Shown here piece after piece: positions 11,621-23,989 of a DNA stretch of 64,000 nucleotides. The notes under the pieces are model-generated. The model had not been told where the DNA came from and searched no databases. It worked only from the letters and a program-made list of their open reading frames with translations. Position 1 is the first letter of the stretch, and every line of letters starts with the position of its first letter. Position numbers and translations under genes: made by a program. Source of the DNA: Sanderia malayensis (Eukaryota; Cnidaria; Scyphozoa; Semaeostomeae; Pelagiidae); NCBI GenBank assembly GCA_013076295.1, contig RQOL01000882.1:806001-870000 (forward strand), given 5' to 3'.

Positions 11621-13113
11621 GCGGTAGCGAGTGAATTCAAGAATAATTTGGTGTTTTAGCTCAATTTCGCCACCTGGCGACAGTTTGAAATAAAACAATA
11701 TATTTGAATCGCGCTTCGTTAATTATCAGCAATTTCGTTATCTTTTTTGAATGCTATTGTCCTCATCCTGTTCAGAACTATTAAATTTTATGTAATCTTT
11801 GTTATAATGCCGGGATGGTCATAAACAGTCCGCCATGTTTGTCACTGATGAGATTAATATTTAAGGTCGTGATGATTTTTAGATCAAAATATTTATAAAG
11901 TTTGTTGAAAGAAACATAGTTTGATAATTGTTTGTCGTTTAGCTTCCAGCTGTTTTAGAAATACTTCTTTTATTCATAAGAATTTTTAAGTTCAATGAGA
12001 CAAAAAATTGCCTATGGGAATCATTTTAAAAATGCTGTTGGAAAAACTTGTATTTTTGCAAAAGTTTGAGTGTATATTCTTGCAAAACATTCAAATTTCT
12101 TATAAAAAACGTTCAATTTTGCTCAAATTTGGGACTGGTTTCAGCTAACACGCTGATTTAAGTATTAAGTTGGGTGAAATTGAATACACATCATGAAATA
12201 TTAATTCACTATATCCATTTTTGATCGAGTCCTTTGAGTAAAGTTTTTACAAAACACCCATTACGAAAAATAGCCCTGTTATTTGTATTTTGTTGTTATG
12301 GTGTTCTTTTCACTTGGGGCTCTTTAATGATATTCTGAATCAGTCAGCACAGCTATTTATTCACAACAACCGGTTTTTATTTCCTTTTATGTATTTCCCT
12401 AAAACCAAGCTCAGCAGCCATTTGTGCTTGCTTATTGTTTTTTAATAAATAACACATTGTCAAACGGCAAGGCAAACGAAAAACTTTGCTGTTTAATAAA
12501 ACAAAGGAATGTTATCCAATAATGTCCCTCCTTTTTCAGTTTCACGTTTCTTTTACGACCTGCGAACATATTGACTTCCTAAAATGCTTTGCAAATAGTT
12601 ATGCAAATAAGAAAACTAAACTTCGAGGTAATATTTCAACCTTGAAAACTTCCCCCACACACCTTAAAATCGTGACTTTTTCGGACAAAGTTTTTAATCA
12701 CCTCAGCCAGGCGACAATTAATGTGTGGTGATTGCCTGCAAAATTGTTGACGACGCAGGATACAGTTTTACATGAAGGAAGTGATGTGATAGTGCCTATT
12801 TTAGTTTTAGGTAATAGTGATTTTAATTACTCTCTTGATGAATTGCAGAACTTCGTGATGAAGCTTGTCTGTCAAAAAGGCATTGTTCTTAATCTCTGTG
12901 ATGCGTATATCACCAAGCAACGGGCGTGTCCTTCAAAGTGATTGGTCCGCGAAAACAATGGATTCGCATTGAATTAATTCGCCCTCTGAATACTCAATTT
13001 TGCATTCTGCGTGATTTGAAAATCAGAAGTTTAGAGAAGCAAGTTGCAGCAGAAGTTGTGCTTACTATTTACGTTCTTGTAACTCTTGAAAAGCTCAGGA
13101 AAACTTAGCAAAA
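11621..13113. other. gene-free stretch upstream of tetraspan gene 1
   Basis: AT-rich. Short forward ORFs at 12486-13108 lack any family signature and overlap each other in different frames. Part of this stretch near 12.9-13.1 kb may be 5' UTR or promoter of the gene starting at 13114, but no core promoter motif stands out. Confidence 0.4.
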
Positions 13114-15524
13114 ATGGGTCAAGTAAAGAAAGGACATGCTTTGGGAGCCCTAATTGTTGGAGCAATGGAAATTGTCTTCGCCCTGATAATTATGATTTGC
13201 AGTTTTGTTCTTGGCTCAAAATTGAAGGCCAGTGCAACGTTAACTCCATACTGGGCTGGAATTCCGGTAAGTTTTTAAATTCGATGTTTCAATGGTAACA
13301 TCTATTTTATAGTTTTATTACTTTAATACTTACTTGGTTATTTAAATAATTTATATGATTTATTTAAATCAAGTTCGGATTAGCGCGGTTTCAAGTGCGG
13401 CGTTGAAGTTAAACAACTTGCGCATCGAAGATTTTAAAATCTAAAACCATGTCATCAGCAAAATTTCAAACTATCGTTTTCATTTGAAACTAATCGAAAA
13501 ATATGTTGAGCTATTTACAGAGTATAGATATGATTGTTTTATTTTTCGCATCATTTTGCATTAGATAAAGTTTGTGGGATTTCGCACTTTTCAAATTTAT
13601 TAAACACGCAATCTTCATGGCCTTTTCACCCTGCTTGTTTCAACAAATTCATTTAACAACAATACCTGCTATTAATGATTGCAATAAACTATCTTCATAT
13701 AATTTAAGATAATTTCATTCGCTTTTTTTTGTTATTTACTTCTTTAAAGTTATCGACAAAGCGCAATTATTTAGTTTCTGCCTGAAAGTTGGGCGTAGGT
13801 TTATGCTTTGCTGTCACGGATGTGCGAGGAGCAAAACTTTTGATTAATTCACGACCATCCACTTTGTTTGTATCGATGTTGCTAACATCAACAAATTTGA
13901 TTTTGCCACAATTAACCGCATCGTACAAAATTAATTCCCAAAAGTATGTCAACCGCATTACATAATATTTTAATTTCTATCCAACAATTTTCCCTGCCTG
14001 CTTGTTGATAGCAACTAGGATTTTTGTTTACTACTATTGTTGGAAACCAATCGTTCTTGGGAAAATATCTTCCATTCAATCAGAACAAATGCTATTCTTG
14101 TGAATTTGAAAGAACTTTGATTAGTTTTTATACAGCCTTTATTTTCCATTGCTAAAGGCGCTATTCAATTAATCACAAACAGCGTCCAGCTTTTTAAATT
14201 TTAATTTCAGCAAAGTGAGAAATTTTTCAGCTGCGTAATAGTTTCTACGCGCTATAAATTCGCAATTTTTCTTAATCGTAAAAGGAGTTATTTGTTTAAA
14301 ATTGTCTTTTTATTCCCTAAAAAAACTGAATGCTAAAATTTCATGACATGCGAAGTTAAAATCCCATTAAAAGAAAGCATAAAAAATTCCGAAAAATTTG
14401 TCTCACGCAAATGTAGAATTAAAAGATTTTCTCTTTCAATTATGCTAAATGGAGTTATATATTTTCATAACGTTAATCTTAATTTTTATTGATTAATTAA
14501 TTGCATTACTTTGATTGCAGTACATCTTACCAGGAATTCTTGGCATAGTGACAGGAGTAACGAAAAATTCTTGCGCAGTAAGTTCTTTACAAGTTATTTG
14601 CTTGATTATGATAATATATGATATTGTTGGTGCATAATTATGATAATACATGCATTTGATGGTGCATAATTATGATAATATATGATATTGTTGGTGCATA
14701 ATTATGATAATATATGATAATATATGATATTGTTGGTGCATAATTATGATAATACATGCATTTGATGGTGCATAATTATGATAATATATATTATTGTCCA
14801 TGCATAATTATGATAATATATTTGTTTTGCAGATGATAGCCTTTATGGTGTTGAACATTTTGTGTTTTATCATCATGGGTGTGTCAGCCGTCCTTATCAT
14901 CATTGTAGTCAGCATCTACGCCGCCGTTTCTGCACACATCAGCAAGAACTGTACTTACTATGCATCACTTAAGACATGTTCTTGCAATATTAATGGCACT
15001 CCTCGCACATACAATGGTGGTATGTATGCCTTCCCCTGCGGAGGAATTAACTGTTGAGGAGTTGTAGCACTCGAAAGTAGTCTGCGTACGCAGTGGCATA
15101 GTGCAGGGTTCTGCGCAGGAGCGTGTATGATGTTATTGTGTTATGGGACCTTCATGCATTAATTGTTTGTTTGAATTTCAGTTTCCAGTTGCGGTGTAAT
15201 GTCATCTGTTACCGCCCTTCTCTATGCCATCGTGATCTTTTGCGCCTTCTCAGCCATTGCTTCCTTGGCCGGTTCCATCATTGCCTGCGCAGCTACATGT
15301 TGCAATGGCGTAAGTATTCATTGAATTGAATTTTATGCAAGTTAAATTGAATTGCATTAACAGTTGAAGTGAATTGATTCTATGTTGTTGTTGTTGTTGT
15401 GCAGGGAAATGCTCAGCCTGGTGCGATCATTGTTCAACAGCCTGTTGTCATGCAACAACAACAACAACCACCTGCATATGGCCAACCACAACAGCAACAA
15501 GAAGGTTATCCAGTCAAGGCATAG
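13114..15524 (+). CDS. four-TM membrane protein with Q-rich PPxY tail (TMEM255/MS4A-like), gene 1
   Basis: Exons 13114-13266, 14521-14577, 14833-15052 (or 15019), 15182-15309 and 15405-15524, with phases 0,0,1,0. The product is 225 (or 214) residues. TM1 is about residues 9-33. TM2 is in the 57-bp exon 2, TM3 opens exon 3, and TM4 fills exon 4. A Cys-containing loop (CTYYASLKTCSC) lies between TM3 and TM4. The C-terminal tail is cytoplasmic, rich in Gln and Pro, and contains PPAY, a candidate WW-domain ligand. Exon 3 has two possible donors: a strong GTATGT at 15020 and a weaker GTTGAG at 15053, both keeping frame. Family placement rests on topology plus the PPxY tail and is tentative. Function unknown. 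It is convergent with the related gene at 18.2-20.7 kb. Confidence 0.75.
14590..14822 (+). repeat. TGCATAATTATGATAATA tandem repeat in tetraspan gene 1 intron 2
   Basis: Six to seven copies of a core TGCATAATTATGATAATA, followed by ATATGATATTGTTGG or CATGCATTTGATGG spacers. It stops about 10 bases before the exon 3 acceptor at 14832. Confidence 0.8.
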
Positions 15525-15681
15525 AACTATTCCTTGCTTTTTTTTCGTCAGTAAAACTTTTTTCATCGTGATTAAGATTACCTGCATTAAAATATTTAAT
15601 CCCATCTGTAACAACCCTTGTGCTTCGAATTAACTTTCACCGCCATGAACTTCCACCATTACTTTTTTCCGATATATATTA

Positions 15682-15687
15682 AATAAA
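15682..15687 (+). terminator. polyadenylation signal of tetraspan gene 1
   Basis: AATAAA about 160 bases after the stop codon. Confidence 0.55.
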
Positions 15688-15828
15688 AACTTTAATTTTT
15701 AATCAGTTTTTACTTGTGAGTCATTTCAGTAGCTTCAACTATTTTTTTGGTTTTAGTTCTGCTGGGCACTTATGTTTCCCTAGCTTTGTGGTATGATGCT
15801 TGCATTAGATTCTGTCAGATTAAAAGTT

Positions 15829-15903
15829 AAGGCGTGCTTTGTGATAATTTGAACGTCACGTAGTTTTAGCGTCCAGTGAAAAGGTCAAGAAAAGCACGCC
15901 TTT
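15829..15903. repeat. short hairpin, possible mini-MITE
   Basis: AAGGCGTGCTTT at the left pairs with AAAGCACGCCTT at the right, around a loop of roughly 50 bp. Intergenic, with no ORF. It could be a tiny terminal-repeat element or a structured 3' end. Confidence 0.45.
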
Positions 15904-17087
15904 TTATTAAAGAATCCATGTGTCCCAAATGTCCCAATAGTGGACAAACAAATTGGGACATTTTCACGTATCTTTATCCCTCCTCTCCCCCCAAAAAACA
16001 TGGTTTCTAGAAACAGTTTTGTACAATACTGAGAAAATGACATTTGAATAGCGATTGAAAGGCTAACAGCATTGTTTTACGGGGGTAGAGGGTTGAATTA
16101 TACCAACAACGAAAGAACTTTAAAGGTTGATAACATTTTCTTTGTATTAAAGCGAAAGTTTCGAGAAAGACTTTTGTCTACTTTTTGTTGTTTAAAACTT
16201 TAAACACAACTTCTTCTGACTAAAAGTTTTAACGCCCAAAGGATTAAAAGATGCGTGGTTAAAATATGGAACTTTTCGAAATACAAGTTGGTCAAAGTAG
16301 ATTTAATTTAAGGAGTTTTAGGAACTAGGCCATGTAAAAAGGCGTACTATTCTTTGCACCTTTTTGGAATTTACTCCATTTTGGTAACCTTAAAACTATT
16401 TCTTAATGTATTTATCTTTGTGTATTTTAATATTTTCATAGCTTAAGCTTCTTTCTGTTAAATATGCTCGTATTAAATCGTTTATTTGATGGCTATATCT
16501 TTTTTGTTTGCCTTGGGAGAAAGTTGTTTTTAATATCGAGGTCCTTCGGGACCTAAAAATGTTGCACAAATTTCTCATTGGCTGAATTTAACACAAAGCG
16601 CTTGTTTAAATATTTTGATGAGAGAAAAGTCTTCCTCAATTGAAGTTCGCATTTTGTTGAAACATGGCTGGTATCGTCCATATGAGCAATTGTGTACAGT
16701 TCTTGTGTTTATTGAAGCTATTTCACCAACTAATTGATAAATATACAGGAAGAAATTTGTGAAGTTAGCAAGACAGAAGTTTGTTGAAGTTACTGGTGTT
16801 TACAAGTTCAAAAGCGCGTTGGATCGAAAAATGGAGTTGAAAAATAAATATGCCAGACAAGTAAGTTAAATTTGATTGTATATTATACTTAGGTAAATAG
16901 AAAGTCGTGTTTCAGCGCAAATATTAATTTTTTTTAATCCATTTCGTTTGCTTTTGACTTAACTTTCGCTTGCAAATTTGATTTTACGATGGCTCGCTCA
17001 AAACTCCCTGGAATTACGCTATTTTGGTTTGTGTTTAGTGCTATACTATAGTACAATGCTATTTTTAAAATACCTACCCAATTGAAA
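15904..17087. other. intergenic between the tetraspan genes
   Basis: AT-rich sequence with no supported gene apart from the orphan exon-like block at 16749-16860. Confidence 0.4.
16749..16860 (+). other. orphan coding-like exon, unassigned
   Basis: Bounded by TATACAG and GTAAGT, with one frame open throughout. It encodes a basic helix-like peptide including KFVEVTGVYKF and ends NKYARQ. No partner exon is found on the plus strand on either side before the next recognised gene. It may belong to an unrecognised gene, be a decayed exon, or be chance. Confidence 0.25.
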
Positions 17088-17529
17088 TACAGTTGAATCC
17101 CGTTATAGCGAACTCTATAGGGACCGAGAAAATAGTTCGCAATAGCGGGAGCTCGTTGTTCAGAAGGGAAAGTTTTTATGAAGAATTCCAAAGACAAATG
17201 GGCAAGAATGTCTGTTGGACCCTCCCTCAAGTATTCGCGCTTAAATGGCACACTATATTGTTCCAAAAAACAGTTTACAGGATGACAACAGTTCAAAACT
17301 TCACCCTTCGCGATAAGTTTTCTCAAAAATTCGTTATATCGAGGGTATTTGTGGTCAGGGGATCGGAAGTTTGGTTCGTAATAAAGAAAGTTCGTTATAT
17401 CCAGGTTTCGTAAAATAGAGAGCATTTACAGTAGGATTTACTTCCCAGAATCCAAGGGACCGGAGTTTTAGTTCGTAATAGCGGGAAGTTCGTTATAAGC
17501 GGGGTTCGTTATAGCAGGATTCCACTGTA
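17088..17529. mobile_element. pogo/Tigger-like MITE, 442 bp
   Basis: Ends TACAGTTGAATCCCGTTATA and TATAGCAGGATTCCACTGTA are inverted repeats starting and ending at TA. Inside are direct and inverted variants of GTTCGTTATA, TAGTTCGTAATAGCGGG and a GGGACCG(G)A motif. Non-autonomous. The internal motif order resembles the 80-bp tandem arrays seen elsewhere in this window. Confidence 0.85.
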
Positions 17530-18227
17530 TACTTTTTTAAAAAACATTTGTACAAAAATATTTACTAAACTTCTCAATAATTAAGATATGCTGCCATTGT
17601 TACAGGGTGGAAAATTGAAAAAGTTAACAAAGTTTTTCAAATACTCCAGAAATTTTTACGAAAATCCTTTCCAATGTTTTCGTTTCTACCACAAGAAATT
17701 ATTTATCTCATGTAAGAGATAAAATTTTGGATAAATATTAAAAATATACTTTCGCAGAAGAGAGTGACACATTGAAAAATACTCCACAAATAGTTTCATA
17801 TAATTAGGCAGAAATATTCGAAGTTATTGTTAGCAAAATATTAAAAAGAGCGATTTGGTTAACCCACAACGAGTTACTTAACTTCTTGCGTTTTTAGGCG
17901 TGAAAATTTTACAGTTATGAAGGCGAAATTCATTATAAAGAAAATATCTACATGATAATTATCTTGCAGAAAAGAAAATGTCATAAAAAGAAGTTTACAA
18001 TAAGCGATTTTAAATAACGTAAAGTTGTGAATACATCAGATCAGGAATGCTGCAATGTATATATCACCAACAAAACCTGAGACCAAAAATCTTAGTGTTC
18101 AAAAAAATAACAGCAAATAAGATATTCTGAAATGCGCTAAGTCATGTTCATCAAAATCGTTAACAAAACACGTTGCATCATCTTCCAAATAAGGAAATTA
18201 TGGGGTTCACAGTGCTGTGGGGCATAT
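17530..18227. other. intergenic, 3' flank of tetraspan gene 2
   Basis: AT-rich. It probably contains the 3' UTR of the minus-strand gene that ends at 18228. No other feature is seen. Confidence 0.4.
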
Positions 18228-20666
18228 TTACAACCAGCCATCATCGATATCATCTTCATCGTCATCATCTGTCAGGGGTTTCTTAATGTCATCATTTTCG
18301 GGGTACGGTGGGGGGTAATCTGAAGAATATTGCTCCTTGTATGACCTTGGGGGCTGGGTGTCATAAGCGTAAGGTTTTCTTTGTGGTTCATCATCATAAT
18401 TGTATGATTGCTTAGGTCCTGCGTTTGGTTGTGCCACTTGCTGCAGTGGAATGCGCTCGGAAGGCTCCTTCACAGGGTAATCGCTTCGTGGCTGTGGAGC
18501 AGCTTGCTGTTGCTGTTGTTGTTTTGGCTGGACTGGGTCTTGAGGACGGGCAAGGGGTTGAAACCGGTTCTGGGGGCACTTTTCTGAAAAGCAAAGAAAA
18601 GATGTGGTTTAAAATCACTCATCAAGGATTTTCACTTTTAGCAAACTTAAAAATCAATTAGTAGCGAATAGTAGATTTAACTTCAAATCTTTGACCCGCA
18701 ATCTTGGATAAAAACACTGAAGCTTACTTTAAAAATTTATAGCAGTTAATATTTTCACTTTTTTTACTTTACACTAGGCGAGAGAAAGGACAACATTTGG
18801 GACAGCTTCAATTACAGTCAACTCTGTCTAATTCGAACACCCTGGGGAAGGGTGGAAATGTTCGAATTACAAAAAGTTTGAATTATAGAGGTTTGTTTTA
18901 TAAGAGTTGGTTCATCAGTGATCCTTGAAGGGCCAGAAAATTTTGTTCGAATTAGATAGAGTTTGAATTGCACAAGTTCGAACTATGCAGATTTGACTGT
19001 AGTTCCAATTTATTGCAGACAACTAAAAAAAGTCCCTGGTACAATGTATGTCAACTTTTGTTCATTTATTTCCGTTGACCTGTATAGAAAATAAAACAAG
19101 GGACTATAGACTTGAAACTTACAGGGCGTTCCGGTGTTTTGATTGCATAAATAGCAATTATGCTGCAAATGAGGGCAATCAGACCGGTCACAATTGCTAG
19201 GGAGATAATCGCAAGTAACAGGTGGTTGATCGTCTCAACTTCATCACATCCTTGCACTGAAAAAATAGCAAAACATCAATTATAATGACATTGAATATTA
19301 ATTGCCTTCCAGGAGAGATATTTTGAGAAATATACAGACAACATTGGTTTATATATACTTCTGTTAGCTAAAGGTGAGTTAGTTATGAGTTCATTATGTT
19401 TATTGGACAATAAAGGTTGCTTTATAAAAAGTGTGCTTCATAAACCAGTAACCTGTGGTTAGCAACGAGTAACCAGTGATTAGTGAGCAGTAATCAGTAA
19501 TCAGTAATCAGTGATCAGCAATCAGTGATTAGTAATCAGTAATCAGTGATCAGTGATCAGCAATCAGTGATTAGTAATCAGTAATCAGTGATCAGCAATC
19601 AGTAATCAGTGATCAGCAATCAGTAATCAGTGATCAGCAATCAGTGATTAGTAATCAGTAATCAGTGATCAGCAATCAGTAATCAGTGATCAGCAATCAG
19701 TAATCAGTGATTGGTGATCAGTAATCAGTGATTAGAATCACAGTGATAGTGGATATCAACACGATGCTGATAGCTTACCAAAAATCCACATCCTATCAGC
19801 ATCCATGAGTTTAACATCATTTGTATCAACAATGTTGCATTGACAAAACTGTGTGAAAGTTGGCTCGTGGTACTCAAAGAGGCAATTCTTTGTATTATAA
19901 GCATTCATTGGAACCTTCCATAAGTTATAGAAAAGACCCACAAATATAGCCAAAGCAATGCCACTGAAGAATGATATGACGTTGAAGATCAAAAACACTA
20001 CCATCTGAAAAATATAGCACAAAACTTTTAGAATTGAAGTCATTCAGCATAAATATCAAAGGTAATTTGTTTTTGGCAATGTTTCAATGGAAAACAGGAT
20101 TTTAGAATTCAAAATTATACCACTGAGATACGTCTTGTTCCGTATGCAGCTATTCCAATCATACCAGGCAAAAGAAACTGCAATAATAAAAGAAATTTAA
20201 ATTGTATTGCAAGATCGGATCCAGTGAAATGAAATATAAAACTATACAGTCTACAATGAAGGCATTCCAATATTGACGCAGTGCTATATATTCAAATATT
20301 TGCTTCAAAACTTCGTATATTTCTGACAAAATGTATATGATCATATCTGCAAAATGCTTTGATAAGAACATATAAATTGCAGCAAAACATTTGCAATATA
20401 TTTCTTTGGCTTACCGGAAACCCTGCCCACCAATAAGTCCCTCCATTTTGACCATATCTTCGAGTAGGCGAACCAGAATCATAATATTTCGAGTATAAGT
20501 TGCCTTTATTCATTGCTGTGTTGGTGATATTCCCAAACATCAGTGTACATATCAGACATGCTAAAGCTCCAAGGAGCTCTATCACTCCAACTAGAGCAGC
20601 TAAAACTGATATATTTGACCGAACAAGTGGTACTCTTGAAGTCGAAGTTCTTACAGGCGCCGCCAT
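18228..20666 (-). CDS. four-TM membrane protein with PPPY acidic tail (TMEM255/MS4A-like), gene 2
   Basis: Exons, in minus-strand order: 20666-20415, 20177-20121 (57 bp), 20004-19779, 19256-19123, 18578-18228. Product 339 residues. Exon phases (0,0,1,0) and the 57-bp TM2 exon match gene 1 exactly, and exon 3 begins with Met in both. TM1 is near residues 20-45. TM3 opens exon 3. A Cys-bearing loop (CQCNI) follows, and TM4 is in exon 4. The tail has a Gln run, SDYPPPYPEN (PPxY) and an acidic DDDDEDDIDDGWL end. Keeping the tail frame requires acceptor AAAAG (exon from 18578). The stronger upstream CAG (exon from 18583) would give a different 37-residue tail and a 260-residue protein. Function unknown; gene 1 is its likely paralogue. 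Confidence 0.75.
18813..19001. mobile_element. pogo-like MITE, 189 bp, in tetraspan gene 2 intron 4
   Basis: Termini TACAGTCAACTCTGTCTAAT and TATGCAGATTTGACTGTA form inverted repeats, with TTCGAA-type motifs inside each end. It lies wholly within the intron between exons 4 and 5. Confidence 0.8.
19440..19740. repeat. ATCAGTGATCAGCAATCAGTA satellite in tetraspan gene 2 intron 3
   Basis: About 40 tandem copies of a 7-bp theme (TAATCAG, TGATCAG, CAATCAG) arranged in longer blocks. The array ends about 35 bases from the exon 3 donor at 19778. Confidence 0.85.
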
Positions 20667-21327
20667 TTTGTATGTCTTTCAACAATCCCTTTTTCACCAA
20701 AAACAACTTTCTGCATGAATGTTGAGCGCAGCTTGCAAGTAGCAGCTATCACTCACTGATTGGATAATTTTAAAATTCACGCGATTTGATTTGTTTAATT
20801 AAACAATAGGTTCTATTGTTCTCCAAGTATTACAATCAAAAAGCATTACAGACTAAAGTGACGCTATGAAGTAAGCAACTCCTTGCTTCTGATTAGCTAA
20901 TTATTAGTGACACAACTCAAAAGCTATTTCAAATATTCAATACAATTCCTATATTATTTTTATTGCAGAACAAACCTTGTGAGTCACTTTTCGGTCTATT
21001 TCAAAATTTGATTTTTTCAGTACCTACTTCATGTACGATAGAAAGTTTAAATAGCTATCTGCGGGAGATGTGGGTGCACTAAAATTTGAACAATTGCTCC
21101 TAGAGAGCCGGGAATTGTCTCAAAATGATCAAAGGGCCCTAATTAGTGGATTTTGACTATTTGTTTGCCAAATTTCGGTCTATTCCAAAATGTCATTTTG
21201 GAAATTTGAACGTTCATGGAGTATACAAAAAGTAATTCACTTATTGCGGCCAGCCCTAGGGACCAACTTTTGAACCAATTGTCCTACAGAGCTGAAATTT
21301 GCTGCAATGTGCTGAGCATGATCGAAA
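20667..21327. other. upstream flank of tetraspan gene 2
   Basis: No gene. It presumably includes the promoter of the minus-strand gene starting at 20666. One segment (21115-21180) reappears, diverged, at 21815-21878 on the other side of the MITE. Confidence 0.4.
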
Positions 21328-21722
21328 TACACTCATTTTTTTTATAAGCAATTTCAACTCGGGCTCAGTACTAAAAATTGCTTAGCTGGAAGGCGAATTT
21401 GAGTACTCAAAATTGCTTAGGAATTGCTTAACTTTTTGTTCGTGTTTTTTGAAAATAGATTAGAAAAAGGTAAATATAGGGCCATATACATGTCAGAAGG
21501 CACGATAAATTAAAAATAAATAAAAAAACTGACGATAGATTTTGCTTGAAGTTATTCCTGTTAATAAGATGGTGTCAATTCACATTTCCTGTTAAGTACT
21601 GAAAATACAATCTTTCAAATTGCTTAGCAGTCTTCAATCTGGTACTAAAATTGCTTAACTTTTTTCCTTGCCGAGTGCTGCCTTGCTTATAAAGCAGTTG
21701 CTTATAAAGCAAAATGAGTGTA
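21328..21722. mobile_element. TACACKC-family MITE, copy A (TTGCTTA type)
   Basis: 395 bp with inverted ends TACACTCATTTT and AAAATGAGTGTA. The motif TTGCTTA or its complement TAAGCAA occurs eight times: next to both ends and at internal subterminal sites such as AAAATTGCTTAGCTGG. Copy B at 62273 carries the same sites with TTCCTTA. No ORF of transposase size. Confidence 0.9.
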
Positions 21723-21869
21723 GTATGGTTCGACTATTGGCAAGTTACTTTTCATTGAAAGCTGTCCCCCAGCGCTCGAAAACACTCAAAACAACGTTTT
21801 CTAAGGGTTTGGGTTCTGAAACTTGTCTCAAAATGATTAGAAGGCCATAATTAGTTGGTTTCGACCATT

Positions 21870-22690
21870 TGTTTTCCAGGTTAGGGTTAGGATTAGCCTC
21901 CGGGGAGGAGAAAGGTGGTCACAATCCGGAGTAACTGAAATATTGGTGCTGGGCAAAAGCATTTATGACGTGATGGTGTCTTAATGGCTGAGGGGTTGGC
22001 TTTAGGGTTAGGGTTAGGGTTAGGGTTAGCCTATGCGGAGGAAAACGTTGGTCAGGATGCGCAGTAGCGTAAGTATTGGTTCTTTGCAGGAGCGTAATTG
22101 ACGTAATGGTGTCTTATTGGCTGAGGCATTTGCCTTAGGGTTACGGTTAAGGTCAGGGTTAGGGGTTCGGGTTAGGGTTAGCCGATGCGGAGGTGAAAGG
22201 TGCTCAGGATGCGCAGTAGCATAATTATTTGCACTGCGCAGGAGCATATATGACGTGATGGTGTCTTAATGGCTGAGGCATTGGCCTTAGGGTTAGGGTA
22301 AGGGTTAGGGTTAGCCTATGCGGAGGAGAAAGGTGGTCAGGATGCGCAGTAGCATCAGTATTGGTACTGCACAGGAGCATATATGACGTAATGGTATCTT
22401 TAATGGCTGAGGCATTGAACTTAGGGTTAGGGTTAGGGTTAGGGTTAGCCTATGCGGAGGATAAAAGTGGTCAGGATGCGCAGTAGCATAAGTATTGGTA
22501 CTGCGCAGGAGCCTATATGACGTTATGGTGTCTTAATGGCTGAGGCATTTGCCTCAGGGTTAGGGTTATGGTTAGGGTTAGGGTTAGGGCTAGTCTACGT
22601 GGAGGATAAAGGTGGTCAGGATGCGCAGTAGCATAAGAATTGGTACTGCGCAGGAGCATATATGACGTTATGGTGTCTTAATGGCTGAGG
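21870..22690. repeat. composite satellite: about 150-bp unit plus short TTAGGG arrays
   Basis: Six copies of a unit containing GCCTATGCGGAGGA, GGTGGTCAGGATGCGCAGTA, TTGGTACTGCGCAGGAGC and GTCTTAATGGCTGAGGC. Each is joined to the next by two to five TTAGGG repeats. Unit boundaries lie near 21890, 22030, 22180, 22310, 22445 and 22590. Confidence 0.9.
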
Positions 22691-22698
22691 CATTGGCC

Positions 22699-22790
22699 CT
22701 AGGGTTAGGGTTAGGGTTAGGTTAGGGTTAGGGTTAGGGTTAGGGTTAGGGTTAGGGTTAGGGTTAGGGTTAGGGTTAGGGTTAGGGTTA
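22699..22790 (+). repeat. interstitial telomeric repeat, about 15 TTAGGG copies
   Basis: Near-perfect TTAGGG run with one shortened copy at its left end. It closes the composite satellite and lies about 120 bases upstream of the HINT-like start codon. Both flanks are genic, so this is internal and not a chromosome end. Confidence 0.95.
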
Positions 22791-22910
22791 ATGAATACAT
22801 AATGAAGATACAACAACTTTTTCCTTCACAGGGAATCGAGCCTAATGTAGTAGTCGCATGGGCTCTGGAGCATGTTAAATACCATCATCCTTTTCAAGTG
22901 AGACCTGATT

Positions 22911-23937
<1,027 letters not shown>

Positions 23938-23989
23938 TATTCAAAATGAGGCTCCCTTAAAGATTATGATAAAGAGACTGATTCTAAAA

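Noticed and set aside
12486..13108. Three small forward ORFs before tetraspan gene 1
   Set aside because: No family signature, different overlapping frames, no splice logic; at most 5' UTR.
22699..22790. Chromosome end
   Set aside because: TTAGGG run is internal, with ordinary genes on both sides.
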